From positions 26,623-90,622 of the forward strand of contig CABZXL010000003.1 of the NCBI GenBank assembly GCA_902529715.1: DNA of 64,000 nucleotides, in the 5' to 3' direction. The stretch is from an uncultured Pelagibacteraceae bacterium. GTDB lineage: Bacteria; Pseudomonadota; Alphaproteobacteria; Pelagibacterales; Pelagibacteraceae. Positions 31,065 through 42,781 of the stretch are shown here, in pieces. Below the pieces are notes generated by a model. The model was not told the DNA's origin. It did not search any database and saw only the letters and a program-made list of their open reading frames with translations. Each line of letters opens with the position of its first letter. Position 1 is the stretch's first letter. Position numbers and translations under genes: made by a program.

Positions 31065-31706
31065 ATGTTAAAAAAAGAAAACTTGCCAAAAATAATACCA
31101 GTTTTTCCTTTAAGCAACTTTATAATTTTTCCAAAAACTAATGTGCCTTTAAATATTTTTGAACCAAGATATATAGAAATGGTGGATGATGCCATGAAAG
31201 AAGATAAGATAATTGGATTGATTCAACCTAAAAATTCTACTCAATCAATACCTGAACTTTATAATGTCGGTTGTGCCGGTAAAATAACAAGTTTTAATGA
31301 AACAGAAGATGGAAGATATTTAATTGTTTTATCAGGAATTAGTAGATTTAAAATTGTAGAAGAATTAAAAAATCAAAAACTTTACCGAAAGTATAAAGTA
31401 AATTTTGATGATTTTTCTTCTGATTTAGATGAAAGAAAAGAGGAGATTAAATTTTCAGATTTAAAACTTTTATTTAATAATTTAAAATCACTATTTGTTA
31501 AAGAAGGTTATAACATTAATTGGAAAGAATTAGAAAAACAAAGCCTAAATCAAACAATAAATACTTTAGCTATGGCATCACCATTTTCTCTGGAAGAAAA
31601 ACAAATTTTACTAGAAACAGTTAATATAAATGAAAGAAAAAAAAAATTAGAACTAATATTATCTACTTATAGTTTTAATGATTTTAATAACACTACCATT
31701 CAATAA
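31065..31706 (+). CDS. LON peptidase substrate-binding (N-terminal) domain protein
   Basis: ORF; IPVFPLSNFIIFPKTNVPLNIFEPRYIEMV, IGLIQP. Confidence 0.9.
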   Translation: MLKKENLPKIIPVFPLSNFIIFPKTNVPLNIFEPRYIEMVDDAMKEDKIIGLIQPKNSTQSIPELYNVGCAGKITSFNETEDGRYLIVLSGISRFKIVEELKNQKLYRKYKVNFDDFSSDLDERKEEIKFSDLKLLFNNLKSLFVKEGYNINWKELEKQSLNQTINTLAMASPFSLEEKQILLETVNINERKKKLELILSTYSFNDFNNTTIQ

Positions 31707-32801
31707 TTAAATTAATCCTTTATCTGCAAAATTCATAGAATATTTTTTAAACAATGTATTATTTTCTAATAAATTAAATATTTTATTTGAATAATTATTT
31801 TTTATTTTACTGTCAAATTTAAAAAATTCATAAATAAAATTAATACTACTAAAAAATAAATAGTTATAATGCTTTGTTTTATTTTCGAATTCTTTTAAAA
31901 CTGATTTATCTAATCTGAGTCCCAGATCTATTTTTTTATCTATTAGTTCAGATAATATTTTTATATCTCTTATAGTCATATTAAGTCCTTGTCCTGCCAA
32001 GGGATGAACTTTGTGTATATTGTCACCAAAACAAAGTATGTTTTTATTATAATAATTTTTTAAAACTGAACCTTTAAGATAAAATTTTTCAATTTTCGAA
32101 AATGATTTAAATGAATATATTTTATTATATTTTTTAATTAAATTTAAAATTTCATATTCCTTAAACTTTTTATTTTCCTCAAAAACTGAAAAAACAATAG
32201 AAGTTTGGGTATTGGAAATAGGTAAAAATGCAATTGGACCAAATTTTGTAAATATCTGATGTGCAATTCTATTATCACATTTCTGATGATTGGCTACCAC
32301 AGTATAAGCTGAACTATTATAATTTTTATATTGTTTTCTAAAAAATAATTCTTTAGAAATTTTATTATTTTCATTAAAATTAACTATTAAATCAAATTTA
32401 TTTTTATTATTAACAATTGAATTATAAAAAGTTGTTTTATTTTTTTTTATAAAATGAATTAATTTTTTTTTTTTAATTTTTTTTTCAAGAAGGCTAATAA
32501 ATTTATTATACTTGATTATAGAAAAAATTTTACTATCTACTGGACCGAAATTCAAAATTTCTTTATTATTTTGTGATTCATTAAATATTTTAATGTTATT
32601 TATAAACCAAGCATTATTTTCTATACTTATGCTTTCCTTTTTTAAAAAATCAATATTCTTTTTTGCTATACCTAAGGTTCTTGTTTCAAATTTTTTTTTA
32701 TAATTACCTTCATCAAATATTGATATTTTTATATTTTTGTTAGTTAAAATATTTGCTAGTATCAAGCAAGGTAATCCATAGCCAATTAAACATATATTCA
32801 T
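31707..32801 (-). CDS. FAD-dependent monooxygenase, UbiH/UbiF family
   Basis: ORF; ICLIGYGLPCLILANIL, CFGDNIHKVHPLAGQGLNMTIRD. Confidence 0.82.
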   Translation of the reverse strand: MNICLIGYGLPCLILANILTNKNIKISIFDEGNYKKKFETRTLGIAKKNIDFLKKESISIENNAWFINNIKIFNESQNNKEILNFGPVDSKIFSIIKYNKFISLLEKKIKKKKLIHFIKKNKTTFYNSIVNNKNKFDLIVNFNENNKISKELFFRKQYKNYNSSAYTVVANHQKCDNRIAHQIFTKFGPIAFLPISNTQTSIVFSVFEENKKFKEYEILNLIKKYNKIYSFKSFSKIEKFYLKGSVLKNYYNKNILCFGDNIHKVHPLAGQGLNMTIRDIKILSELIDKKIDLGLRLDKSVLKEFENKTKHYNYLFFSSINFIYEFFKFDSKIKNNYSNKIFNLLENNTLFKKYSMNFADKGLI

Positions 32802-32867
32802 ATTTAAATTTTAATTTTAACAATAAATATTAAATGATACAAAGTTACAAACTAGATTCTATATAAA

Positions 32868-34961
32868 ATGAATATAAAAGATTTAAGCAAAAAAAGCCTT
32901 GATTTTACTGTTAAAAGAGTTGCAGAAATAATCGGAATATTGTTTATTTGTACTTCTACCTTATTATTTTTATCACTTATAAGTTATTCACCGGAAGACC
33001 CAAACTTTATATTTACAGATAATACTGAGATAAAAAATATTCTGGGAATTAGAGGAAGTTATACTTCTGACCTTTTTTTTCAGTCGATTGGTTTGATATC
33101 ATATTTAGTATCAATCACTATTTTTTTTACAGGAATTAATTTAATCAAAAACAAGAATTTTTTAACTATCGTTGAAAACACTTTTTATTTAATTTTATAT
33201 AGTATTATTGGATCATTATTTCTTTCAATTTTCTATCCAAATTCTTTATGGCTATCTATTAATGGAAATGGAGGTTTTGTTGGAATTTTTTTTCAAAATA
33301 CTTTTCTATCAAGCTTAATAAATTTAAATAAAGATATTTCATTTTATTTTGTTCTAATCCTAATTATAATTATTTTTTTAATAAGTATTAATTTTAATAT
33401 TAAATATTTAATAAATATTTTTAAAAATATTTTTTTATTTTTAAAAAAATATAAAAATAAAGACGCTGCATTAACAGATTTTGTTTATGAAGAAAATCAA
33501 AAAGTAGTTGACAATCTTCAAAAACCTAAACAAGAAGACTTGCCATTTAATGAAAAAAGTGCTGAAAATACAAATAAATATAGATTTAAATTACCATCTA
33601 TTAATTATTTAAAAAGACCAACAAAATCTGAACAAGAAAAAAACTTAAATGAAAATAAAATTGACGAAGATACTTTAGAAAAAATACTTTTAGATTTTGG
33701 TGTAGAAGGAAAAATAAAAAAAGTTAGTAGAGGTCCTGTAGTTACTTTAAATGAATTTGAACCTGCGCCAGGTATAAAAGTATCAAAAATTATTAACTTG
33801 TCTGAGGACATTGCACGAAATACAAGTTCGGAGTCAGCTAGAATATCGACAATTCCAGGAAGTAGTACTATTGGTATAGAACTTCCAAATTCTTCAAGAG
33901 AACACGTGTTCTTGAGTGAAATTATTTCTAGCTCTAATTTTGCTAAAAAAGATATTAAACTTCCCATAGCTCTTGGAAAAAGTATTTCAGGGGTTCCTAT
34001 TGTGGAAGATCTTACAGCAATGCCACACTTATTAATTGCTGGAACCACTGGTTCAGGAAAGTCTGTTTGTATAAATACTATAATTTTATCATTACTTTAC
34101 AAGCATGGTCCTGATAAATGTAAATTCATACTTGTAGATCCAAAAATGTTAGAATTGTCTACATACGAAGGTATACCGCATTTATTATGTCCCGTAATTA
34201 CAGAAGCAAAAAGAGCAGCTTCTGTTTTAGGATGGGTTGTTAAAGAAATGGAAAGTAGATACAGATTAATGACAAGAGTTGGCGTTCGAAATATAGATGG
34301 TTATAACACAAAGCACAAACTTCCAATGCCTTACATTGTTGTAATCGTTGATGAAATGTCTGATCTTATGCTTGTAGCTAGCAAAGAAATAGAAGGTTAC
34401 ATTCAAAAATTATCCCAAATGGCAAGAGCTGCAGGCATACATATAATAATGGCTACCCAAAGACCAAGTGTTGATGTAATTACTGGAACAATTAAAGCTA
34501 ATTTTCCTACAAGAATATCTTTTCAAGTTACTTCAAAAATAGATAGTAGGACAATATTGGGTGAACAAGGAGCTGAGCAATTGCTAGGAAAAGGAGATAT
34601 GCTTTACATGTCCTCTGCCAATAGAATAGTAAGAATACACGCACCTTTTGTATCTGAAAATGAAATTGAAAAAATAAATAACTATTTAAGATCACAAGCA
34701 GAACCTGACTATGTTGATGAAATTTTAAATTTTGCAGATGAAAAAGAAATTGGAAAAAATTCATTAGAAAATGAAAATCAAGATGAATTGTATATTACTG
34801 CATTAGAAATAATTAAATCAGAAGGAAAAGCTTCTACCTCTTTTTTACAAAGAAAATTACAAATAGGTTATAATCGTGCTGCTAGAATAATTGATATGAT
34901 GGAAGAAAATGGAGAAGTAAGTAAAGCAAATCATGTAGGTAAAAGAGAAGTTTTAAAATGA
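32868..34961 (+). CDS. ftsK: DNA translocase FtsK/SpoIIIE
   Basis: ORF; N-terminal TM segments, LIAGTTGSGKSVCINTIILSLL, C-terminal winged helix. Confidence 0.97.
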   Translation: MNIKDLSKKSLDFTVKRVAEIIGILFICTSTLLFLSLISYSPEDPNFIFTDNTEIKNILGIRGSYTSDLFFQSIGLISYLVSITIFFTGINLIKNKNFLTIVENTFYLILYSIIGSLFLSIFYPNSLWLSINGNGGFVGIFFQNTFLSSLINLNKDISFYFVLILIIIIFLISINFNIKYLINIFKNIFLFLKKYKNKDAALTDFVYEENQKVVDNLQKPKQEDLPFNEKSAENTNKYRFKLPSINYLKRPTKSEQEKNLNENKIDEDTLEKILLDFGVEGKIKKVSRGPVVTLNEFEPAPGIKVSKIINLSEDIARNTSSESARISTIPGSSTIGIELPNSSREHVFLSEIISSSNFAKKDIKLPIALGKSISGVPIVEDLTAMPHLLIAGTTGSGKSVCINTIILSLLYKHGPDKCKFILVDPKMLELSTYEGIPHLLCPVITEAKRAASVLGWVVKEMESRYRLMTRVGVRNIDGYNTKHKLPMPYIVVIVDEMSDLMLVASKEIEGYIQKLSQMARAAGIHIIMATQRPSVDVITGTIKANFPTRISFQVTSKIDSRTILGEQGAEQLLGKGDMLYMSSANRIVRIHAPFVSENEIEKINNYLRSQAEPDYVDEILNFADEKEIGKNSLENENQDELYITALEIIKSEGKASTSFLQRKLQIGYNRAARIIDMMEENGEVSKANHVGKREVLK

Positions 34962-35515
34962 TAAAAAAAATAATTTTAATTTTTTTTTTTTTAAATATAT
35001 TTAATAACTCTTACGGATCTGCCAAAGTTGAAATAATTAATAATTTTAAAAAAATAAATAGTATAAGTTTTGATTTCAAACAAAATATCGAAGATAAAAC
35101 TGAAGAAGGAAATTGCATAATTAAGTATCCTAAAAAAATTTTCTGTGATTACAAAGATATAAAAAAAAAAATTATTGTTTCAAATGGAAATTCATTAGTA
35201 ATTAAAAATAGAGCATCAAAGGGATATTTTTTATACCCGCTAGATAAAACGCCATTGGAATTAATTTTAAATAAAAATTTACTATTAGATAAAATTGGAA
35301 GATTAGAAACAAAACTTGTTAATGATAAATATTATATTTTTTCATTAGAAAATAATGGGAATAAAATAAATATTTTTTTTGATAAAAACTCTTATGATTT
35401 AATTGGTTGGCAAACAGAAGATATTTATCAAAATCTTGTCATAACATTTATATATAATGTTAAAAAAAATTTAAATTTTAGTGAAAAATTGTTCAAACTC
35501 CCTAAACAAGATTAA
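34958..35515 (+). CDS. lolA: outer-membrane lipoprotein carrier protein LolA-like
   Basis: ORF with signal peptide downstream of ftsK; ISFDFKQNIEDKTEEGNCIIKYPKKIFCDY. Confidence 0.8.
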   Translation: MIKKIILIFFFLNIFNNSYGSAKVEIINNFKKINSISFDFKQNIEDKTEEGNCIIKYPKKIFCDYKDIKKKIIVSNGNSLVIKNRASKGYFLYPLDKTPLELILNKNLLLDKIGRLETKLVNDKYYIFSLENNGNKINIFFDKNSYDLIGWQTEDIYQNLVITFIYNVKKNLNFSEKLFKLPKQD

Positions 35516-36019
35516 TTATAAATTGATAATTTCAGATTTATAAATTTTCATTCCTCTAGATAAGTAATTTTTTAACGCGTGTTTGTGATCCAAAGAACAT
35601 GTGTGTACCCACACTCTTTTGGATCCATCATAAAAAGATTTTTTAATTGCTTCTGATAATAAATAAGCACCAAATTTTTTCCCAAAATACTCTTCTAAAA
35701 TCCCAAAATAAGCTATCTCACATTCTAATTTATCCTTATAAAAAATTTGCTCAAAAAATCCCACAAGATCTTCGCTTTGCTTTAGAACATACGTTCTAAC
35801 ATTAGAAGAATTTAAGTAATCAGACCACTTTCTGTCACTCCACACCAGTCTATCGACCCATTTATGTTTTTTTCCTATTTCTTTATAAAAAAATTTGTTT
35901 AATTGAAAATCTGGTGGATTAACTTTATTTAAAATTAGATTGATAGCTGGTTTTTTTGAATCTACTAGCTCATTTATAGATTTAATTTCCAGGTAATTTC
36001 TTTTTATTTGATTGGTCAC
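35516..36019 (-). CDS. GNAT family N-acetyltransferase
   Basis: ORF; CEIAYFGILEEYFGKKFGAYLLSEAIKKS. Confidence 0.85.
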   Translation of the reverse strand: MTNQIKRNYLEIKSINELVDSKKPAINLILNKVNPPDFQLNKFFYKEIGKKHKWVDRLVWSDRKWSDYLNSSNVRTYVLKQSEDLVGFFEQIFYKDKLECEIAYFGILEEYFGKKFGAYLLSEAIKKSFYDGSKRVWVHTCSLDHKHALKNYLSRGMKIYKSEIINL

Positions 36020-36381
36020 TCAACCATTTTTCCAATTTTTTCACCACCAAATAAATGAAAATGAAGATGAGGAACTTCTTGCCCTCCATCTTCACTTATA
36101 TTTGCTAAAGCTCTATAACCTTTTCCAGTATCTACAGAAATACCTAATTTTTTAGCTACAATATTTATCCCTTTAAACAATCCTACCATCTCCCCTGGAG
36201 AAGCATTTTGGCTAAAATCATCAAGATCAATATATTTTCCTTTTGGAATAACTAGTGCATGAATTTTTTTTTGAGGATTTATGTCATGAAAAGATAAAAC
36301 AAAATCATCTTCATAAATTTTTTCACATGGAATTTCACCCCTTAGTATCTTAGCAAAAATATTATTATCGTCGTAACTCAT
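36016..36381 (-). CDS. HIT family protein
   Basis: ORF; IFAKILRGEIPCEKIYEDD, GGQEVPHLHFHLFGG. Confidence 0.96.
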   Translation of the reverse strand: MSYDDNNIFAKILRGEIPCEKIYEDDFVLSFHDINPQKKIHALVIPKGKYIDLDDFSQNASPGEMVGLFKGINIVAKKLGISVDTGKGYRALANISEDGGQEVPHLHFHLFGGEKIGKMVE

Positions 36382-36650
36382 TTCTTTCTTTTATTTAATT
36401 CTTCCATTACTTCTTCAATCTTAACATCATTTGCTTCAAGATAAATTATTAAATGATAGAAGACATCTGCAGCTTCATGTATTTTATTAGAATTTTTTTC
36501 TACAGCTTCTATTAATTCATTTATTTCCTCTAAAACTTTTTCTTTGCTTAAAGATTTGTCACTTAAAAGTTTGTTTGTATAAGAACCTTCTATAGGATTA
36601 GTTTTTCTTTCTCTTGCAAGTTTAAAAAGGCTTTCTAATGTGTTTAACAT
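36378..36650 (-). CDS. hisE: phosphoribosyl-ATP diphosphatase
   Basis: ORF in his cluster; KVLEEINELIEAVE...EAADVFYHLIIYLE. Confidence 0.92.
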   Translation of the reverse strand: MLNTLESLFKLARERKTNPIEGSYTNKLLSDKSLSKEKVLEEINELIEAVEKNSNKIHEAADVFYHLIIYLEANDVKIEEVMEELNKRKK

Positions 36651-36651
36651 A

Positions 36652-37407
36652 CTAAATCCTAACTGGTATTCCTTTAGAGTTCAAATATTCTTTAGCTTCT
36701 TTGACAGAATATTTTCCATAATGAAATATAGATGCAGCCAAAACAGCACTAGCATTTCCTAATTTAATTCCTTCCACTAAGTGATCTAGGTTGCCAACCC
36801 CACCAGAAGCAATAACTGGAATATTTACTTTAGAAGATATTCTAGATGTCAAATCTATATCAAATCCAACTTGAGTTCCGTCTCTATCCATAGAAGTGAC
36901 TAACAACTCTCCCGCTCCACTTTCTTCCATCTTTTTAGCAAATTCTATTGCATCAATTCCTGAATTATTTCTTCCTCCGTGAGTAAAAACTTCCCATTTA
37001 TCTCCATTTTTTTTAGCATCAATTGCAACAACAATACATTGAGATCCAAATTTTTTAGAACTATCAATAACTACTTCTGGATTTTGAACAGCAGCAGTAT
37101 TTATTGAAACTTTATCAGCTCCACAATTTAATAATTTGCTTATATCATTAACACTTCTAACACCTCCTCCAACTGTTAATGGTACAAAACATTTCATTGA
37201 AGTATCTTTAACAACATCATAAATGATATCTCGATTTTCATTTGAAGCAGTAATATCTAAAAAACAAATTTCATCTGCGCCACCATCGCTATAAATTTTA
37301 GCTTGTTCAACTGGATCTCCAGCATCTTTTAAATCAACAAAGTTAATACCTTTAACAACACGACCATTCTTAACATCTAAACAAGGTATTATTCTATTTT
37401 TAAGCAT
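36652..37407 (-). CDS. hisF: imidazole glycerol phosphate synthase subunit HisF
   Basis: [33 protein letters not shown]. Confidence 0.98.
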   Translation of the reverse strand: MLKNRIIPCLDVKNGRVVKGINFVDLKDAGDPVEQAKIYSDGGADEICFLDITASNENRDIIYDVVKDTSMKCFVPLTVGGGVRSVNDISKLLNCGADKVSINTAAVQNPEVVIDSSKKFGSQCIVVAIDAKKNGDKWEVFTHGGRNNSGIDAIEFAKKMEESGAGELLVTSMDRDGTQVGFDIDLTSRISSKVNIPVIASGGVGNLDHLVEGIKLGNASAVLAASIFHYGKYSVKEAKEYLNSKGIPVRI

Positions 37408-38119
37408 CTACTTCTCTCACTAGTTCTTCTAATTTAATATCTCCATCGTAAATAGCTTTACCAACTATTATACCTTCAATATTTTTTAAACTTTTTGCAT
37501 TTTTAATATCGTCAATTGAAGATACGCCACCAGAAATTATCACTGGACAATTTGATTTATCCGCAATTTTTGCTGTTTCTATAAAATTTGGACTTTGTTT
37601 GGTCCCATCACGATTTATATCAGTATAAATTAATCTACTAACACCATAATCATTTACTTCTTTTAAATAATCTAGAGTTAATTTATTAGAATTTTCCTTC
37701 CATCCAGATACTGATAAATATCCATTTTTAGCATCTAAGCCTAGGGCAATTTTATTTGGAAATTTTTGACAGGCTTCTTTTAAAAAACTTTTATCTTTAA
37801 TAGCTGCACTTCCTAAAATTACTTTTTCAACACCAGCATCGGTATATTTTTGAATACTATCAATACTTCTAACTCCACCTCCTACTTCAATTTTTAAATC
37901 AAATTTTCTGACTATTTCTTGAATAATATCTGAATTAACTGTTTCACCAGTTAGTGCTCCGTCTAAATCAACAATATGTAAATTTTTAAAACCATGATCC
38001 TTATATTTACCAGCCTGTTCAATTGGAGACATTTGATATTCAGTTTTATTATCAAAATCTCCTTTAATTAATCTCACACATTTTTTATCTTTAATATCTA
38101 TGGCTGGAAATATTTTCAT
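37400..38119 (-). CDS. hisA: phosphoribosylformimino-5-aminoimidazole carboxamide ribotide isomerase
   Basis: [23 protein letters not shown]. Confidence 0.97.
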   Translation of the reverse strand: MKIFPAIDIKDKKCVRLIKGDFDNKTEYQMSPIEQAGKYKDHGFKNLHIVDLDGALTGETVNSDIIQEIVRKFDLKIEVGGGVRSIDSIQKYTDAGVEKVILGSAAIKDKSFLKEACQKFPNKIALGLDAKNGYLSVSGWKENSNKLTLDYLKEVNDYGVSRLIYTDINRDGTKQSPNFIETAKIADKSNCPVIISGGVSSIDDIKNAKSLKNIEGIIVGKAIYDGDIKLEELVREVDA

Positions 38120-38125
38120 TTTTTC

Positions 38126-38752
38126 TTATAAATTTATAAAATTATCAATTATTTTAAGTCCTATATTATCACTCTTTTCAGGGTGAAATTGGGTTCCAAA
38201 AATATTTTCTTTCTCAACTGAACAAACAATATTTGATGAATAGTCTGTGGTTGATGATACTACTCTTTTATCTTCAGGAATAATTTCATAACTATGTACG
38301 AAATACATGTGCGAATTATTTTCTATACCTTTAAAAATTTTACTATCCTTAACAATATTTAATTGGTTCCAGCCAATATGAGGAAGTTTGTATTTGCCAT
38401 TTTGATTATCAATTTTTGATACCTTGCCTGATATCCAACCTAAACCTTTTGTTTCTGTTTCTTCATAACCAATATCTGCAAACATTTGTAAACCAACGCA
38501 AATTCCAAGAAGTGGTTTTTTGTTGGTAATTGCAAATTCATTTAAAGTATCAACTAAACCATTGATATTATTCAAAGCATCAACGCAACTCTTAAACGAA
38601 CCCTGTCCTGGTAAAACCACTTTATCGCTAGATTTAATCTTATTTAAATCTGATGTTACTTCGATATGTACTTTATCTTTAGCAACTTCCTTAAAGGAGT
38701 TTATTACAGAGCTAATATTGCCTGAATTATAGTCAACAATTGTGACATTCAT
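38126..38752 (-). CDS. hisH: imidazole glycerol phosphate synthase subunit HisH
   Basis: ORF; IVDYNSGNISSV, LPGQGSF, LGICVGLQMF, FGTQFHPEKS. Confidence 0.97.
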   Translation of the reverse strand: MNVTIVDYNSGNISSVINSFKEVAKDKVHIEVTSDLNKIKSSDKVVLPGQGSFKSCVDALNNINGLVDTLNEFAITNKKPLLGICVGLQMFADIGYEETETKGLGWISGKVSKIDNQNGKYKLPHIGWNQLNIVKDSKIFKGIENNSHMYFVHSYEIIPEDKRVVSSTTDYSSNIVCSVEKENIFGTQFHPEKSDNIGLKIIDNFINL

Positions 38753-38757
38753 TAAAA

Positions 38758-39348
38758 TTATAAAGAACCTTTTGTAGAAGGAATAGTATTTTTATTCCTT
38801 GGATCCATCTCTAATGCAGCTCTTAGTGATCTCGCTAATCCTTTAAAGCAAGACTCAATTATATGGTGGCTGTTATCACCATAAATATTTTCAACATGCA
38901 AAGTAATTCCGGCAGCTTGTGAAAATGCTTGAAACCATTCTTTGAATAGTTCAGTATCCATTTCACCAAGCTTTTCTACTTTAAGCTTAACTTTCCAAAT
39001 TAAATAAGGCCTATTAGATACATCCAATGCAACTCGAGTTAATGTTTCATCCATCGGTATCATTGCATGCGCATATCTTTTAATCCCTATAAATTTCTTT
39101 GAAGCTTTTTTTAAACACTCGCCAATAGCTATACCCGAGTCTTCTGTGGTATGATGTAGATCAATATGGGTGTCTCCTTTGGCTTTAATATTCATATCTA
39201 TAGAGGAGTGCTTTGATAATTGCTCAAGCATATGATCTAAAAATCCTATACCTGTATCAACTTTATACTTGCCTTTGCCATCAATATTTAAATCAACACT
39301 GATACTGGTCTCTTTAGTTTTTCTGCTTATTTTTGCTTTCCTCTTCAT
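38758..39348 (-). CDS. hisB: imidazoleglycerol-phosphate dehydratase
   Basis: [34 protein letters not shown]. Confidence 0.98.
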   Translation of the reverse strand: MKRKAKISRKTKETSISVDLNIDGKGKYKVDTGIGFLDHMLEQLSKHSSIDMNIKAKGDTHIDLHHTTEDSGIAIGECLKKASKKFIGIKRYAHAMIPMDETLTRVALDVSNRPYLIWKVKLKVEKLGEMDTELFKEWFQAFSQAAGITLHVENIYGDNSHHIIESCFKGLARSLRAALEMDPRNKNTIPSTKGSL

Positions 39349-39438
39349 AATTTAAAAAGGTATATATCTATTATTTAATTATGGCAATAATACTAGACTT
39401 GGTCTTGAACTATTGAATTTAGTATCCATTTATAGGGT

Positions 39439-39954
39439 ATGACAACAATAGTATTAGTTAGAAAAAACAATGAAGTAGTGGTTGCTAGCGATGGGCAAGT
39501 TAGTATGGGAAATACCGTAATAAAAAGCACTGCTAACAAAGTAAGAAAAATTGAGAAAAGAAATGTGATTGCAGGTTTTGCTGGTTCCACAGCAGATGCC
39601 TTAACTTTGTTTGAAAGACTAGAGTCTAAATTAGAAAAACATGCAGGAAATCTTTCAAGGGCTGCTGTCGAGTTAGCTAAAGATTGGAGAACTGATAAAT
39701 ATTTAAGAAGGTTGGAAGCATTAATGGCTGTAGGAGATAAAGAAAAAAGTTTTATAATTTCTGGAACTGGTGATGTTCTTGAACCGGAAGGAAGTGTAAT
39801 TGGAATTGGTTCTGGAGGAAATTATGCATTAGCCTCAGCAAAAGTTTTAATGGATACTAACCTTTCAGCAGAAGAAGTTGCAAAAAAAGCAATTCAGGTA
39901 GCTTCTGAAATTTGTGTATTTACTAATGATAAAATAAGAGTTGAAAAAATATAA
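39439..39954 (+). CDS. hslV: ATP-dependent protease subunit HslV
   Basis: [29 protein letters not shown]. Confidence 0.98.
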   Translation: MTTIVLVRKNNEVVVASDGQVSMGNTVIKSTANKVRKIEKRNVIAGFAGSTADALTLFERLESKLEKHAGNLSRAAVELAKDWRTDKYLRRLEALMAVGDKEKSFIISGTGDVLEPEGSVIGIGSGGNYALASAKVLMDTNLSAEEVAKKAIQVASEICVFTNDKIRVEKI

Positions 39955-41318
39955 TGGAAAATTCAAACGTAACACCTTTGGTGCCTAAAGAAAAAACAGA
40001 CAAAAAAGAAATTTTAAATTCTCTTTCACCAAGAGAAATTGTTTCAGAGTTAGACAGATTTGTAGTTGGACAAAAAAATGCAAAAAGAGCAGTAGCAATT
40101 GCCCTTAGAAATAGATGGAGAAGACAAGCATTAACTGGCGAAATGAAAGATGAAGTTTTACCAAAAAATATTTTGATGATGGGTCCAACTGGTGTTGGAA
40201 AAACAGAGATATCTAGAAGACTCTCGAAATTAGCTGAAGCTCCGTTTGTTAAGGTTGAAGCAACTAGATTTACAGAGGTTGGATATGTTGGAAGAGACGT
40301 TGAACAAATAATTAGGGACCTTTTGGAAATAGCTATTGCTATGGAAAAAATAAAAAAAAGAAAAGAAGTACATGCAAAAGCTCAAAAGTTGGCAGAAGAA
40401 AGAGTTTTAGATGCTTTGGTTGGAAGTAAGGCAACTGTTGCTACAAAAGAAAGCTTTAGAAAAAGATTAAGAAATGGAGATTTAGACAATAATGAAATTG
40501 AAATAGATATTAGTGAAACAGGGCAAATGCCTCAGTTTGAAATTCCTGGAATGCCAGGGGCAAATGTTGGAATGATTAATATTTCTGAGATGCTAGGAAA
40601 ATCAATGGGTGGGAAATCAAAAAAGAAAAAAATGTCTGTAAAAGAATCTCATGAAATTTTAATTAATGAAGAATCTGATAAATTAATAGAACAAGATAAA
40701 ATTGTAAAAGCAGCAAAAGATTCTACAGAAAATAATGGAATAGTATTTTTAGATGAAATAGATAAAATTTCAGCTAGAACTGACCGAGTCGGTGGAGATG
40801 TGTCGCGAGAAGGAGTACAAAGAGATCTGCTACCACTTATTGAGGGTACAACTGTTAGCACCAAATACGGAACTATTAAAACAGACCATATTTTATTCAT
40901 AGCTTCGGGTGCTTTTCAGCTAGCAAAACCATCTGATTTACTTCCAGAATTGCAGGGTCGATTACCAATTAGAGTTGAATTGGATGCATTGAACAGTGAA
41001 GATTTTAAAAGAATATTAAAAGAACCAGATAATAGTTTAATAAAACAATACAAAGCTTTGCTTAAAACAGAAAATGTAGATTTAGAATTTTCAGAAGATG
41101 GTATTGATATGATTGCAAATTTAGCTTTTGAAGTAAATTCGAAGGTTGAAAATATTGGTGCAAGAAGATTACATACAATTATTGAAAGAGTTTTGGATGA
41201 TATTAGTTTTACAGCGACAGATAGAGATGGCGAAAAAATAACTATTGATGCTAATTATGTTAAATCAAACCTTGGAGATATAGTAAAGGATACTGATTTA
41301 TCAAAATTTATTCTTTAA
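39954..41318 (+). CDS. hslU: ATP-dependent protease ATPase subunit HslU
   Basis: [41 protein letters not shown]. Confidence 0.98.
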   Translation: MENSNVTPLVPKEKTDKKEILNSLSPREIVSELDRFVVGQKNAKRAVAIALRNRWRRQALTGEMKDEVLPKNILMMGPTGVGKTEISRRLSKLAEAPFVKVEATRFTEVGYVGRDVEQIIRDLLEIAIAMEKIKKRKEVHAKAQKLAEERVLDALVGSKATVATKESFRKRLRNGDLDNNEIEIDISETGQMPQFEIPGMPGANVGMINISEMLGKSMGGKSKKKKMSVKESHEILINEESDKLIEQDKIVKAAKDSTENNGIVFLDEIDKISARTDRVGGDVSREGVQRDLLPLIEGTTVSTKYGTIKTDHILFIASGAFQLAKPSDLLPELQGRLPIRVELDALNSEDFKRILKEPDNSLIKQYKALLKTENVDLEFSEDGIDMIANLAFEVNSKVENIGARRLHTIIERVLDDISFTATDRDGEKITIDANYVKSNLGDIVKDTDLSKFIL

Positions 41319-41727
41319 ACTTTTTTAAAAAAATATCAAAACTTCCTTTTGATATATCTTCTATGTCGGTTTCTTTTATATCTTTTATAACCCTATTAAG
41401 TTCATAATTAGATTTAATATATTCTGGAACTGAATATTTAAGTATACCAAGACTTTCGGATTGATAAGGATTTTCTTTATTTTTAGATCTTGATCCCTTG
41501 CCAGTTATTACCTTTATTTTTCTTACGTTGTTAGAATAACAGGATAAAATAAATTCATAAATAATTTTATTTGCTTTGTCTAAAGTATATCCATGTAGAT
41601 CTATTGATTTTTCTAATTGTATTTTGTTTTTTTTTTCTTCAAGAAAATCTTTGTTATCTAATTTTTCCTTATTATTAATGAAATTTAACCAATCTTTTTT
41701 ATCTTTATCTGAAATTCTTTTTATCAA
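41308..41727 (-). CDS. Smr/MutS2-type domain protein
   Basis: [15 protein letters not shown]...[11 protein letters not shown]. Confidence 0.9.
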   Translation of the reverse strand: MIKRISDKDKKDWLNFINNKEKLDNKDFLEEKKNKIQLEKSIDLHGYTLDKANKIIYEFILSCYSNNVRKIKVITGKGSRSKNKENPYQSESLGILKYSVPEYIKSNYELNRVIKDIKETDIEDISKGSFDIFLKKFKE

Positions 41728-42360
41728 TTATGCTTGGGTATCTATTAAAAGCCAATTTGGATTTAATGATTTAATATCTCTAGAAAATTTCCAAGTATCA
41801 TGTACTTTTTTAATTTTTTCAGGATCACCTGAAACAATTTTTTTATCTTTGTCTTTGATACAAGAGATTATTTCACTAACAAAATCAACTGTAACTTCAA
41901 ACATATTATTTTTTTGATTACAATCTTTTATATTTGCAGAATTTACACCAATAAATGTTGTCTCTGAAATCAAACCTTTATTTTTTTTTTCTTTTATCGC
42001 CTCACTAAAACTAGCAAAAACTTTTTTATCTAATAAAGTTTTTATATTTTTAAGGTCGTTAGCTGCAAAATTTGTTACTATAGTTTCATAAGCAATTTTA
42101 GCTCCCTGTAAAAACTCCGCTTTAGCTTTTTCATCAAAATTAGTTTTATCTATTTTCTTTAATTCTTGCTTTTTTTCTGAAAAACCATGAGAAAAAGTTC
42201 CACTAATATCTTCTTCATGGCCAGTTTTTTTTCCTAAAATTCCCCTTAATCTCAAGAAAATAAAGCCTGCAATCATTGCCAAAAGTATTATATCAATATA
42301 TTCAAAACTATAATTCATATGTAAATAATATTTACTATGTTGCTTAATTTCAACTGACAA
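41728..42360 (-). CDS. Tim44/TimA family protein
   Basis: ORF; N-terminal TM, LLAMIAGFIFLRLRGILGKKTGHE. Real start may be the internal Met at about 42318. Confidence 0.85.
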   Translation of the reverse strand: MSVEIKQHSKYYLHMNYSFEYIDIILLAMIAGFIFLRLRGILGKKTGHEEDISGTFSHGFSEKKQELKKIDKTNFDEKAKAEFLQGAKIAYETIVTNFAANDLKNIKTLLDKKVFASFSEAIKEKKNKGLISETTFIGVNSANIKDCNQKNNMFEVTVDFVSEIISCIKDKDKKIVSGDPEKIKKVHDTWKFSRDIKSLNPNWLLIDTQA

Positions 42361-42376
42361 ATTAGACTAAAGACAA

Positions 42377-42781
42377 ATGAACTCAGTAATTTTGTTAATT
42401 TTTATTATACCTGTCATAGAAATTTATCTTTTTATCAAGATAGGATCTCAAATTGGTGCTTTTAATACTATTTCTCTTATAATAATTACGGCTGTAGTAG
42501 GCCTATATTATGCAAAATATGAAGGATTAAATACATTAAGGTCAGCTGTTAGCCAACTAGTAAAAAACGAAATACCTATTAATGAAATAATTTCTGGAGC
42601 AGCTTTGGCTTTTGCTGCATTATTAATGATTTTACCAGGATTTTTAACAGATGTAATTGGACTAATAATAATTTTTCCATGGACAAGAAATATTTTTTTA
42701 AAAAAAATTACTATAAAGAAAAAAAATAATAATAAAAACTTTATTGAAGGAGAATATGAAGATATAGATGATAAAAAATAA
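42377..42781 (+). CDS. fxsA: FxsA family membrane protein
   Basis: ORF; IPVIEIYLFIKIGSQIG, ALLMILPGFLTDVIGLIII. Confidence 0.92.
   Translation: MNSVILLIFIIPVIEIYLFIKIGSQIGAFNTISLIIITAVVGLYYAKYEGLNTLRSAVSQLVKNEIPINEIISGAALAFAALLMILPGFLTDVIGLIIIFPWTRNIFLKKITIKKKNNNKNFIEGEYEDIDDKK

Noticed and set aside
33899-33912. CACGTG-centred palindrome AGAACACGTGTTCT in ftsK, possible extra parS
   Set aside because: Core is GAACACGTGTTC, not GTTTCACGTGAAAC; lies inside coding sequence and does not match the ParB consensus.
42361-42376. Only 16 bp between divergent TimA-like and fxsA starts, possible shared micro-promoter
   Set aside because: The TimA-like ORF probably starts at the internal MNYSFEYIDIILL, giving a normal gap of about 60 bp.
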